64,000 bases of DNA from Panicum virgatum (lineage: Eukaryota; Streptophyta; Magnoliopsida; Poales; Poaceae). A program made the position numbers and the translations under genes. This document shows positions 47,601 through 59,183 of this stretch, piece by piece (position 1 is the stretch's first letter; the number at the start of each line of letters is the position of its first letter). Below the pieces are notes generated by a model. That model ran no database searches. It was given only the letters and a program-made list of their open reading frames with translations, and had not been told where the DNA came from. The stretch spans positions 18,173,756-18,237,755 of the forward strand of contig NC_053141.1 in NCBI RefSeq assembly GCF_016808335.1, given 5' to 3'.

Positions 47601-48930
47601 GGCGCTTGTACCTATGAAAACACAAAATATTACCAACAATTCTTGCAGAGACTCTCCAAGTACTAGATGTCACTAGTCGAGCACCCTATGGAACTGCACA
47701 GAATGACAGAATTCTTAAAGCCGAGAAATACTTAGGCAGGCACAGGAATGGAGAGCGGGCGTTAGCCTTATACTGATCTGTGGAATTCACCACACGCCAC
47801 TTGCGCACTATACAAAGAAACTGATTCAGAAATGGCGGAAAAACGCCACATGTCCAATTGACAATAAACACAAGAATCCTACAAAAGCAGGGACAAAATG
47901 GCGTCACGGGCTCAGCATGTTCTGTGGGTAGCTAGCGAACGATGGAGGGTCAGGGGGGTAGTAAATGAGAAATTGCATCATTATGCCACTTCTAGAAAAA
48001 GCTGGGTTCTCTACGCAAGCAATACCCAAATTCAATAAATCAAGAGAGAATATGAACATAGAGAATAACCTCAACTGATCCGGGAAAGTACTAGCACTCA
48101 AAGCACTGGTACTGCATCCGCATGGATCAAGTGTAGAACAGATGTCACCTTTCCTTAGGAAACAAATCGCACCAAATTGACAGGGAAGAACATGAATACT
48201 GATATGTTAAAAAAATGAACTGGAAGATAAATGAAGATAGCATCTTCCCCCAAACTGATCCAGGAAATGGTAAGCAGCCGCATCCCAAACCACCCCCTTT
48301 TTTTAAACTGCAATTATTATTTTCCTACTATTCTGCAGACCACAAAGCGATGTGGTCAGACGGAGGCGGAGACGCAGTAATGGTGGTGGAAAAACGGCAG
48401 CAGAGACGCGTCGCTGTCTCCCCTGTCCCTCTCGGGGCGGGAGGACGAGACGGCCCCATCTGCCCAAGGAGGAATGGCGCAACTACCAGCGCCGGCATTG
48501 AGCTCGCAGATTGACCTTGGACAGGCGAGGAAAAGGCAAGAACGGCAAAGGGGAAGAAGAACCTGAGCGCATCGGTACAAACGCGCCCTTTTGACATCCA
48601 AGAGAGGGCCGGCCGGATGGACAGACGATGAAAGGACAATTTAGGCGACTACCCAAGAAAATCGAACCAGGATCAAAGCATTTATCCCGAAATTAAGCAG
48701 GCATTAGCGTTAAATTCCTGCCAAAAATAAAGATCAGATCTCCCGGCGACGAAATGCCCGATAGAAATGGCTCCGCGCGACTAAACAGAATCAAGAAAAG
48801 GAAAGCGGCCCGCTCACCTCGCGAGAGCGCACCGTAGAGGAAGAAGAAGGGATGTTCAGGCGGCCGCCGGCGCTGGGGAAGCCGAATCCCCTCCTCCGCC
48901 TTGCCGCCGCCGACGCCAACTCATCAAGAA
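47601..48930 (-). promoter_or_regulatory. 5' UTR intron and leader exon of XBAT32-like gene
   Basis: The coding start exon extends 11 bp upstream of the ATG to an acceptor (ttttcatag, boundary at 47611/47612). A matching donor (ctcgcgag|gtgagcg) lies at 48818/48817 in GC-rich DNA, giving a 1.2-kb 5' UTR intron and a leader exon from 48818 to perhaps 48930. Leader introns of this kind are common in plant regulatory genes. Transcription start not determined; a leader in more pieces is possible. Confidence 0.5.
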
Positions 48931-50467
48931 ATCAACAAGTGTTCAGGGAACGCTGGTGGCTCCGCCCGCGCGTTCTAGCTGTCCCTGTCAGCTGACCGGC
49001 GCTGCCTCGCGCCGAGACAGGGCGGGATGGGAGGAAAGAACGAGGTGGTGGGAGGAGGAGGGGGTCAGGACAAGGGGGCGCAGCGCATGCGGCCGTGGAG
49101 AGCACGAGGTGATGTGGGAGGGGAGCTGGCTGGCTGGGCGGGGAGAGTATTGTCGAGACTCAGCACGAACACATGGGGGCTCGCTGCGGCTGCGGCGCGC
49201 GGTTCCTGCCGTTTCTTGTAGCGCTGCTGCAGGGACAGACAGCGACAGGGCGGGAGCCGCAGAGGCCGCGCGGCGCGGGGTTGGTGCGTGGCGAATGGCG
49301 AGTTGGCGATGGCTCTGCGCTGCGCTGCGCTGCGCGCTCCGGCTTCCGGCCTTGGTGGTATCGGAAGGCGCCTGACAGGGGATTTCTGTCTTGGTCCTCC
49401 CTTCTGTCTTCCTCGGTACCTGACACTGACAGTAGTTACCTGAATTACCTGCTATTTTTAACTTCTGTGTCCGGATAAATAGGTTGGGACGGAGAACTTC
49501 AAATTATTTCTTCTTTCTGACAAACAGACAGATAAAAATTAAAGTGTAGCCTGAGTTGTCCTGCAAGGTTAAATTTGGATTTTGTAGGCGTCATATGTCT
49601 TGAAGTAGCTGCACAAGGAGGTAAAAAAAAAAGGATGTACTGCCTGATTTTGCTCTGATGGATAGTCCATTTGTCCGGATGAGTGTACGGGTAAGGAGGC
49701 ACAAGGACATCTGAAGGCAAGGTAGTAAAGCTCAACCGTGCTTACCAATGATGAAAGGTACTCCTTTGCGTCTCAATTCTCAAACACCGCACACTACCAT
49801 TGGTAAAACGAACATATAAAAACTTATAGTAAAAGCACGTAATATCATGGCAGTTGATACTCCAAATAATCGGAGAAATTCACTAAACAACAAAATGGTC
49901 CTAAGTCTAGAAAAATGAGAAGGAAACCGATCAAATATTTCAAAGCGGTGAGTTCCAATAAACATGACTGATATTTTCTCGAAGGAACAAAGTAGCATGG
50001 TTATTTGATAGCAAAGATATCTTGACATCATTGGAAAAAGCCATAGTAGGATCCTAGTTCTCGACGGTCACACGTCGTTAATAACCAATGAAAGAATGGT
50101 GTTGTTGATTCCTGGAATAAATTAGAAAATATAAGTATCTGAGTGGGGGCAATTACACGATTTTGACCTCATTTGTGAAATTTTATTGTGTGATTTTGTC
50201 TGTCCATTAAGTTGGGTGTTGAAACTCGGATACTCGATATTATTTGAGAACTACAAATCTACAATTGCGTTCTTGTTCTTCTTTTTGCCATTATTAGCGT
50301 CACTTTACATTGACATTTATGCTACTTATCCAACACTGATGTTTATGTGACACAAGAGCTCCAGCTTTAATGCTATTTTGGACATATAATCTATTCCCCT
50401 TGTGGATTGGAGGAGATTGAGAAGTGTAATGAATTAATCCCCTCACTCCCCACCAATCCACATGGAA
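48931..50467. other. Upstream region of XBAT32-like gene and spacer
   Basis: 48931-49370 is GC- and CpG-rich, fitting a plant promoter on the - strand. Its long ORFs follow base composition and show no recognisable domain. 49500-50467 is AT-rich with nothing identified. Confidence 0.45.
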
Positions 50468-51148
50468 CATTACTACAAAAAAAGTATTTACCGCGATCTT
50501 TAACAATAGCCTCAGTTAATGCCTCAGATTAACCAAGGTGGACATTTTTCATTAACCGAGACGGTAAAAAATCACCTTGCAAAATTGATTTACGGAGGCG
50601 ATTAAAAATTAACCGCCTCCTAAAATTTATTAACCCAGTCGGACATTATAAGACGCCCGCCTAGGAAAATAGGGCTATTTTTGGAGGCGAGCAGCTTAAG
50701 GAACTCACCACCATTAATGTGGCGAAGCCCAGTCCAATTTAGAAAATCCCACATCAGCCTGATTAGTCGCTCCGAATATATATATGGGACTTTAGGGTTT
50801 CACTCCCTCTCCCCCCCTCTCTCTCTCCCGAGCAGTCTGGCCTCAGCCGGCCCTTTCCCTCATCACCCTCCTCAGCCTCTGCCTCATCTCCTTCGCCTCC
50901 TCGCCCTCCTCCATGTCACCACCCTCTTTCACCTTCCCCGCAGGCCCTCTTGTGGCAGCTCTGGATAGCGTGCGGGGCGCGCAGCCCCTGTCGACAGCGC
51001 TAGACGACATGGGGGGCGGTGCGGGACAGCGGCGGCGGTGTGGGACGACAGGGGGACGAGGCCCTCTGGCGGTGGCGCGGGACGGCATGGAGGTGCGCGG
51101 CCACTGACAGCCGCCCGAGCAGCCTCGGTTAAGATTTGTGTAGTAGTG
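50468..51148 (+). mobile_element. Non-autonomous CACTA element, GGAGGCG family, second copy
   Basis: Starts CATTACTACAAAAAAAG (one change from CACTACTAC) and ends TTTGTGTAGTAGTG (inverted CACTACTACACAAAT). Flanking GAA on both sides (50465-50467, 51149-51151). Shares with 36240-37520 the blocks CCTCGGTTAA, GGAGGCG and accgcctcc. The inner GC-rich part (50790-51110) differs. No transposase. Confidence 0.88.
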
Positions 51149-51257
51149 GAACTTGTCTCCAAAAATCCTAGGTTGCTATGTTCCATTTGTGTGTACGTTC
51201 ATCTAGCACAATTATCAAATCCTGATCTAGCCCTAAAAAGATCCTAGAGGCTCACAC

Positions 51258-51335
<78 letters not shown>
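51258..51335 (+). repeat. (TAA)n microsatellite
   Basis: About 26 perfect TAA units. Confidence 0.97.
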
Positions 51336-51338
<3 letters not shown>

Positions 51339-51537
51339 CGGTAATACTATTCTACATCCAATAGTCAAATTACTAAGCCTAACCAGAAATAACTGAACCG
51401 AGTTACCAAATTAATGAATCATATTTAGTGAAATGGTGTTTAGTAATCACATGCAGCGGTTATTACTGAAAATTTAAAAATTTGTGCAGTAATTAGTTGG
51501 GTGTAGCTACATCTACGGTGTAGAATAGCACACACGT

Positions 51538-51540
<3 letters not shown>

Positions 51541-51611
<71 letters not shown>

Positions 51612-51624
51612 GTAGTAGTAGTAG
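51541..51624 (+). repeat. (TAA)n microsatellite with AGT tail
   Basis: About 23 TAA units followed by four AGT/TAG units. It is the second long TAA array within 300 bp. Confidence 0.97.
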
Positions 51625-53650
51625 GTGGAGGAGCAGCAGCAAGCAGCAGCAACAACAACATGAAAACCCGATAGAGTAGTAGTATTACCTGAAGATCGAC
51701 ACTAGTATATTGCAATTATTTTAGACACGATGGAGGGTGTGGTAGGTGGAACCCTCAATTGAAGAAGACATGGTCCCTCCTATGTGTTATACGACCTATC
51801 CACATAGTCCATAGATTACCCATACAATATTCAGTTAAACATTTGCTTGTGTGTATATTGTCTGCTGGCTGCATTTTTTAACATTCTCACACTTCTCAAT
51901 GTATATGGATAAAGGTTTATATTTGCTTCCATTAATTAACTTAGAAGGTGTCATTAGTTGTGGTCATAATTAACTATGTAACTGTACCAATCTCTAGCAT
52001 ATATGGAGTTAAAAAGTATGAGCTTGCTAACTATATATTTGACAGATGTACTAAAAACTCACTACTTGATGCAAATCATATTGTCAGATGTAGATACGTT
52101 TTTAGAATTCCATTCACAAAAAATAGCTATGTGTTTCAAAGCCTGGAATAAATGGCTGGATCTCAGATTTACATTATTGTTTACTGCATATTCAAATGAT
52201 ATTTTATTCTCATTGGCGCTTGATAGGTGCAAAATACTTTTTCAAATTTTTAAATTTTCGTGTAAAGTTTTTGCATACCACGATGGCAACTCTGCATAGC
52301 GTACCAGTTTTTATAATAAAAAGTCCTATATGTGAGGAAAACTCAAGTCAAATTAATGCTGACAACCCATATGGCCCTAGTTTGTGGAAACTGCATTTAA
52401 TGACAACTTCTTAAGTTTAGCTTGCAACATTTTTTTAATTATTAGCAGCACCGCTGAAAATCGTCACTTGTCGAGCTCAACAAGCAAACGACACTTTCAA
52501 TGCCTCCCACTTTTCAACGACATATACTTTTCCTATTCTGCATTGTTCTGTTCCTTTTGTTTCTCCAGTGATTTGTACATTGAGCAAATATTGTGCAAGG
52601 GGACATGGAGAGCTGTTTCTTTGTTGGTTTCCCTCATATTCTATTGGCTCCATCACAGTGCTGCATCAACTTTTTTTTATATTAGGCAGCACAAATTATT
52701 GCAGCCAAGAAGAAACACTAGCGGTGATCCAACCCTACAAGGAAGGCATGTCTGCCTCCATGATGGAGAGAGCCACGCAGGGAACCAGTCGTTGCAAGAG
52801 GCTCCATTCGTCCACTGTGGCAGGCCCCATCCTGCACATTGCTATGCTACAAGAAGTAAGATGTCGTCCAGTCATCGATTGGATGGTCATTTGCTATTTT
52901 AATATTCTAGTGTTGGATGGGATCTCCAAGGAGACGGACCCCTTTATATGCATCTCTTTGGTTAATGCACAGTATATAGGAGGTACATGGTATGGTACTA
53001 CTGTTGGTTCATATGCTTGTATAAAGCTGAAAAGGAATAATCTCAAAAAAAAAGCTGAAAAGGAATAGTTTAAGGTACCTTTTTCAATTTCCCAAACTTT
53101 GCTTAACCTCAATAGAGACCAAGCTAGTGATTTCAAATTTATGACCAATTTTCTAGTTATGTTCCCCTGTCTGTCGCACAATCATATTTTCTATGTAAAA
53201 CACACTGCTTCTAAATATATTTCTAAGGAATTCAAACAATAATTATTAGAATGAGAGAAAGCTGTTATTAGGACAAAAAATGCATTCAAAATATGTACAC
53301 CGGGGAATAACTTAATATCTATAATAATACTTTTAAAAATGTGTTAACATAACTGTTGGATTTGAGAAACCAAACAATTATTGAATGAAGATTAGCTAGA
53401 ATACTTAAAGGGGGTACTCATATTGGCATTTCTGACTTGAAGGAAGACATGCACCCCACTAGGAAATTATGCTCAGCTTACATTTTTAAAGTATTATACT
53501 AAACAAAACAAGATATAGAACTACACTAAATAATAAGTTTTCTCTAAAGTGGAATGATCTTAATATCCATCGTGTAATTGTAGCGCGTGGTAAGTTCAAC
53601 GTTGTGTACACTAAACAGTCATGTTTCGTATAAATAACCATGATTTCCCT
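51625..53650. other. Unassigned intergenic DNA
   Basis: An exon-like open stretch after atattag (about 52685-52855, MMERATQGTSRCKRLHSSTV) ends at a donor-like caagaa|gtaaga; not recognised. The rest is AT-rich, with no coherent coding region. Confidence 0.35.
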
Positions 53651-53920
53651 TACTAGTACAGAAATAGTTTTTGGTCTTTGGCATTGTTCGGCCACAATTT
53701 GAGTCCGGGACTAATCTAGGCATTAGTCATTGTTTAACGGCTAGGGGACGAAAGGGCTCTTTAGTCCTTGTTGGAGCCACCAACAAGGACTAAAAGTCCC
53801 TCTTTAATCTCGGTTGTTGGCTCCAACCGGAACTAAATGTCCAAACCTTTTAGTACCAGTTGGTACTAAAGGATCGTCCACGGCTTAGTTTAAAAGAAAA
53901 CATCCCAACTAGGATCACAT

Positions 53921-54649
53921 CACTACTAGAAAACATGTCAAAAGTCCACCCCAAAAGTACCGGCATAAAGAAAACCCGGTACCAATGCTAGCATATGTAC
54001 TGGTTCTTCTTCATACCGGTACTTTTGGGGTGGATGGAAGCCTACGGAAATCTTTAGGTACCGGATGGAAGACTATCCATAATAGGCACCAGGTGGTGTT
54101 ACCACCCGGTACTTCAATATTAGTACCGAGTGGTAACACCAACCGGTGCCTATGGATAGTCTTAGGTATCGTTTGGTGTTACTACGCGGTACCTATGATT
54201 CATCCATGGATTATTTCAAAAGAAAAATATTTCTCTTTCCATCACAAATGATGTGTAGGTGAGATGGTAAGCAAGTACACACGAGGCAAAGAGATCCAGA
54301 GTTCGAATCCTGGCCAACCCACGTGCGTGTATTTTGCGTGAAAAATCATGTGACTTATGTATTTTTTTGCCAAAAATGCCTTGGTACCGGACAGAACCTT
54401 CACCCGATATTAAGAGTCTTAGGTATCGGTTATTTTACCGGGGGACGAAGACCGAGACTTTTGGTCTCAGTTTCGTAGTAATGTCTTGGTAACGGGTAGA
54501 ACCTTCACCCGATACTAAAGAGAGCCATAGGTACCGATTATTTTAACGGACGACAAAGACCAAGACTTTTGGTCTCAGTTTCGTAGTACCGGTTCAAAAA
54601 CTGGTACCTAAGGCCCTTGACAGGTGCCAATAGACTCTTTCTAGCAGTG
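53921..54649 (+). mobile_element. CACTA-like element nested in the outer one
   Basis: Starts CACTACTAGAAAAC and ends TTTCTAGCAGTG (inverted CACTGCTAGAAA). Interior holds repeated ggtaccggt/accggtac motifs. The flanks are CAT at the left and ATG at the right; loss of one C would make the target duplication CAT. No coding capacity. Confidence 0.75.
54255..54325 (+). other. tRNA-like sequence in nested CACTA
   Basis: tgtaggtgagatggtaag resembles an A box, and 35 nt later GAGTTCGAATCC is a B box. No good cloverleaf was found. Compare the similar relic at 8567-8640 in the large CACTA element. Confidence 0.4.
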
Positions 54650-54796
54650 ATGTGTTATGCTGGTGGAATGGTAAGAAAGCATCCCACATGCTGGTGGACT
54701 AAAGGGCCAAGCTTTTTGTCCCATACTCCTAGTCCTGGTTGAGTGACCAGACCAGGGTGTTGTACCCCGGGATAAAAGGCCCATTCTCCACTAGTG

Positions 54797-55771
54797 CCTC
54801 TAAGTGAAAAATTATTTTGATGGTCGTTTCTTCAAATGCATATAGGAAAATTAATATTATTATGTCAGTTTTTTGGAAAACACACAATAATTACTTCACA
54901 CACAGGAAAAGTAGTAATTACCTGTCGGGTAGGCAAAAACACATAGAACTGACACACAGGAAAATTAGGAATTAGTCTGTCGGTTAGCAAAACATGTGCA
55001 GCTACCACATTTTGATACTAGATGATGAGCATGGTAACTAGTAAACAAGATAGAAAACTACTGGGTACTTCCAGTTTTTTATTTTATTTTTTATGGCGGG
55101 TATGTGTAGGGTTTTAGAGTCATGGTTGCACGTAGTTCATATAATATGCATCGCAGGACACGATAGATTCCATTTTACCAGATCTTGATTGTTTCCGCTG
55201 CCAGCCTGCCAGGGCACAAAGGTCCACTCGTATGTGCCACACATGACAAAAGGTCTCATTTCACTCACGCACGCTCTGCAAAGTTTGGATTGGGCTATAA
55301 AGAAAAAAGCTCGCTGCACATGCTCATTCTCCTGCACATGTAACTCTCTGTGTTAAAAAAAACACAAACACGTCAATCAGAGAACATGATAGATCCCTAA
55401 CAATTGACATGGATTGGGAAAAAAAAGTTGCTGCGGAAGTTCCTCGCAAAATGGATCACCTTTTGACAAACATCATAAACTACTTTTGCAGGGCTGTAGC
55501 CCCAACATTTGTGGACCACAGGAGTAAATTAAGCATATTAATTAAATAATAAAACATCATCTCAGCCTTTACGACAGTCTTTTCCCCTCAAGCACGATTT
55601 CATGTTGAATACTCAGTGCATAGTACTTGTTCTGATGAGCCTCTATAAAGTCAAATACTCAACCAGTATACAGTATAAGTGATGTTAGCATTTCTCAACT
55701 TCTTTCTTTGAGCTCTTTTACGGTTGTTGTGGGTCCTTTTTTTAATGCCTATGGATGCTTATCTAAATTAG
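54797..55771. other. AT-rich intergenic DNA
   Basis: No gene or element recognised. The cacacaggaaaa unit is repeated at 54900 and 54953. Confidence 0.4.
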
Positions 55772-55773
55772 TA

Positions 55774-56033
55774 CTCCCTCCGTTTCAAATTATAAGTCAT
55801 TCCAAAAATCTTGGAGAGTCAAATCATCTCAAAGTTTGACTAAAATTATAGAGAGAAATATAAAAATTTACCACATTAAATAGGTGTACTATGAAAATAT
55901 AGCTAACATAGAATCTAATGATACTTAAGTGGTATCATAAATGTTATTATCTTGTCATATAAATTTGGTCAAATTTGAAAAAATTTGACTCTCCAAGATT
56001 TTTGGAATGACTTATAATTTGGAACGGAGGGAG
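55774..56033 (+). mobile_element. Stowaway-type (Tc1/mariner) MITE
   Basis: Terminal inverted repeats of about 50 bp beginning CTCCCTCCGTTTCAAATTATAAG, flanked by TA on both sides (55772-55773, 56034-56035). 260 bp, no coding capacity. Typical Stowaway. Confidence 0.97.
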
Positions 56034-57912
56034 TAGTTTTAATTAAATTTAATTGATCAAGGGTATTATGGTAATTGGTAATTAAATCGGGGGATTGGTA
56101 TGCATGTTAATTAGTCAGTCTGACGTTGCTGGTGACAGTCGGTAAGTTAAAAGTAGGCTCTGCATTTTAGCTTTTGGTATGGCTGGTGTCAGCGGCCGTA
56201 CATGTATCCACAGTCTGACTATCTATATTCATTTGCGCAAGTCAGAAAAAAAAGAGATTAATTGTACTTGGTCATCTATGTCAGCGACCTTCTTAATATA
56301 TTAATATTAGAAACAGACTGTCTTAAATAATGTGCTTATCTTCAGAAATTGTAACGTGGTCTTCACTAACTTGTACTTATTCAATTAGCATGAGCTGCAC
56401 GACTTTCATCTGGTACTCTATTTTATAGTATGGTTTATTATTGGGCAACTTCTGGTAATCCCCTGTAAACATTAATTTTGTGTAGAAACCTTACAAGCAA
56501 ATTTGAGAACATTGAATGGGTATTTTAAGTGATAAGGGATTGGAATATATCATGGATGATTAAAAGGTTGATCGTAATCCCCTGTATCCAAACAAGCCCA
56601 ACCTAACTAGTAGTTTCATCCTTGTTCTGTTAAAGAGCTTAAAAGCTCTCCAAGAATACCTTCTTTTTCTAAGAAAAATAAATCAAAATATTAAGATGAC
56701 CTTTTTTTTGGCGGCCGTGGCTTCTCTTAGAGTCATTAAAAAATTTCTACAAAAAAAATCCAATGCTTCCTGTAGAAATTCACAGACTTGCAACATAGAG
56801 GAGATTAATTCTTCTGATACATTCTGGGTTGCACTATGCAGGGAGCAACATAAATAAGGTCAAATGCAATCGTGCCTGAGAACAAGCATGAATTTCATGG
56901 AAAGATGAACCAAACAAATGTGAATAGAAATGGGGAGCAATACCAACTACCAAGGAATAATGTAACTATAAACTTCTTTGTAGATCATCACCAGTGATTG
57001 AGGGGACCGTTCTCAATGGGTCAGGATTAGTCTGCGTTAAACATTGTGAAGTTGATGGCATGATTAGTACAAGGTTACAAACGTTTTAATAATGTTTTGT
57101 CCGTGCCACGGACCAAATATATATAATCTGCTCTTTAACTAGATTGGAATCAAGTGAACAAAATTGTTTCATTTAGGGGCTGAGTGGCTTGGCTACTTGG
57201 TTTTTAGGCACAACATCCAGCAGATCAAATAATTGGGTATAGCATAAATTGGCTAGTTTCCGTTTGGCAGGTTGCAATCTATTCACCACAGTTAGTTTTA
57301 ATTTTTACCCTTTATTCTAGGAGTGTGGATATGATGCTCCCACCTCCTGTCTTGTGGATCAGGTACTACCACCGTCAACACCTGTAACATTATGAGTAAA
57401 TTGGTTTCTTGACCCTAAAAAAAAGTTGGTCTTGGTTTCTTGACCTTTTTTGTTTGAACTTTGGTATATGGCCTCAAATTGAAAGTTGTTTTTGGTATAT
57501 GTCCCTTCCGTTAGATTTTTGGCTCTTTCATCCAGACCAGCCGTTACCTAGTTGGATCAGCTCGTGCGAAAAGATCTTTCTACCCCAATCTTATCGTTGA
57601 AGCGAGCCAGACCCCGAGCTCGTCCGCTCGTCTGAGATCGGCGGTGGCGCCTTGTCCCCTGGCGAGCGCGAGCAGCTGCCGGATCCTGTTCCTCCCCACG
57701 ACTGGCGTAGGGCAGGGCCCCGTGGGCGAGATCCGGCTATAGCGCCCTGCTTCTCCCCTGGTGCGCGTGAGCGCTGGAGGAGGAGATCCTGTTCCTCCCC
57801 GCGGTCGGGAGGTCCTACACCTTCTCTGCCTTCCTCCTCATAATATCCAAGAAAACAATGGCACCAAGAATCTCCAAGAACACGAACCTGGCATTATCCC
57901 TAACAGCGTGCC
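56034..57912. other. Intergenic DNA
   Basis: No convincing gene. 57600-57840 is abruptly GC-rich (agatccggctatagcgcc; two copies of gatcctgttcctcccc at 57683 and 57785) and may be a small captured gene fragment. gtttcttgacc recurs at 57405 and 57435. Confidence 0.4.
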
Positions 57913-59133
57913 TGTTACCGCCATAAATTAACAGGGTTAATTTATGGGCTGAAAGCAAGTTGGGCTTAAAGCAGAAGATTAAGAAGGCTTGTAAATCGGT
58001 TCCTGCGTGAGCATTTGGGCCACATGGGCCATGTATCTTTAGATTTAGTTCAAGATTAGAGATAGAGTCCAATCGGAACAAGATAGGTTTAGATTGTTTC
58101 CCAAGTCTCCGGACTATAAATATATACCCTATGTTATTCATGAAAGAGAGAATGTCATCACGTCTCGCAAACAACAACTCTTGGCGCACCGCCACCCCTA
58201 ATCTTAGGGTTTCATCCAAGTAAGCGTCATGCTGCCCTGATTGCTTCTTGCGGTCAGGGCAGCTTGTTCTTGCTTTTACCTTGGTATTACTCGTACTGAA
58301 GCGTTTTTGATGGCGAGTAATACTAGTTATCCTGATGTTCATAGCATGGTTCTTTTAGTAGATTCATCGTGCTTTTATTGTCTATCATCTACGAATATCA
58401 TGTTGTTTCTGTGCAGTCACGTTACAATCTTATGCTAATTCTTGTTGCATAGAGTTAGTTGCACGGAAATGACAGCCTGCTTCTCTTCCATCTAGTGGAT
58501 CTAATCTATTATGGTTTGCTCTTATTCTTAAGAGTTGGCGTAATATCTGTTAGATTAGGCCTTGCAAACGGTTTGGATGATCCGGTGACGTAGTAGATGC
58601 TTTATTTTAGCCTTGATAGGGATTGTTCCGGGAATCGGCTCTTGCTAGTTCTTAGGCCTCTATTTTTTGTTATGGTTTAGTTATCTGTTATGTTCATTAG
58701 GCCCAATCACGTGTAGGATGTTCCGATCTAACAGTGAAGCTTTTACCGTCGTGGATCAGATTAGTTAGATTTAATTGAAGCAGCTTTATAGTTATTTGCT
58801 TTATTTATCAAAATCCGGATGCAAACAGATCCAATCTGACACTGAGACTCGATCGGCTCTTTAAAGCCGATGCAAGAATTGTCCCGGGGAGCCGACCACG
58901 GCTCGGACTTATGTTTCCACGTGTTTGTGTATGCAGGCAAATCGTTACAAGCACGTTCGCACCTTCCTGATCGGGTATAGGTCAGGTGGCATGCCCTGCG
59001 TCTTCACAAGCCGCGGCGTGTGATAGAATTGCGGGCCGTGGACGAGGGAGCAGTGCCTGCCAGCGCCCCGGCGACCTCCCGGCTCTTCGTGTTGCCTGTC
59101 GCTACTCGCCGGTGGGTTTCGACCGACATCACA
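57913..59133 (+). repeat. 5' LTR of Tat-type element
   Basis: Suggested start TGTTACCGCC; end GACATCACA just before the PBS-like TGGTACGCCCAGTGGGAC (59137-59154). A TATA box (CTATAAATA) is near 58114. Just inside the start is a perfect hairpin, cataaattaac-aggg-ttaatttatg (57922-57947). The left boundary is a guess from TG...CA ends; no second LTR is available to test it. Confidence 0.5.
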
Positions 59134-59183
59134 TTCTGGTACGCCCAGTGGGACCTTCATCAACGACAACGCCCACCGCAGAG

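Larger units (their letters stand above)
53651..54796 (+). mobile_element. Non-autonomous CACTA element (outer), TSD CCT
   Basis: Starts TACTAGTACAGAAATAG (first base changed from C) and ends CCATTCTCCACTAGTG. CCT flanks both ends (53648-53650, 54797-54799). Subterminal repeats are ggactaaa and its inverse tttagtcc/tttagtacc. It is interrupted by the element at 53921-54649, so the original was about 0.42 kb. Confidence 0.87.

Noticed and set aside
48956..49478. Open frames upstream of the XBAT32-like gene
   Set aside because: CpG-rich promoter sequence; no recognisable domain or start context, and they overlap the probable leader of the real gene.
58986..59183. Extension of the Tat gag frame upstream of 59184
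   Set aside because: This portion crosses the LTR end and PBS, so translation should start at the first ATG after the PBS.
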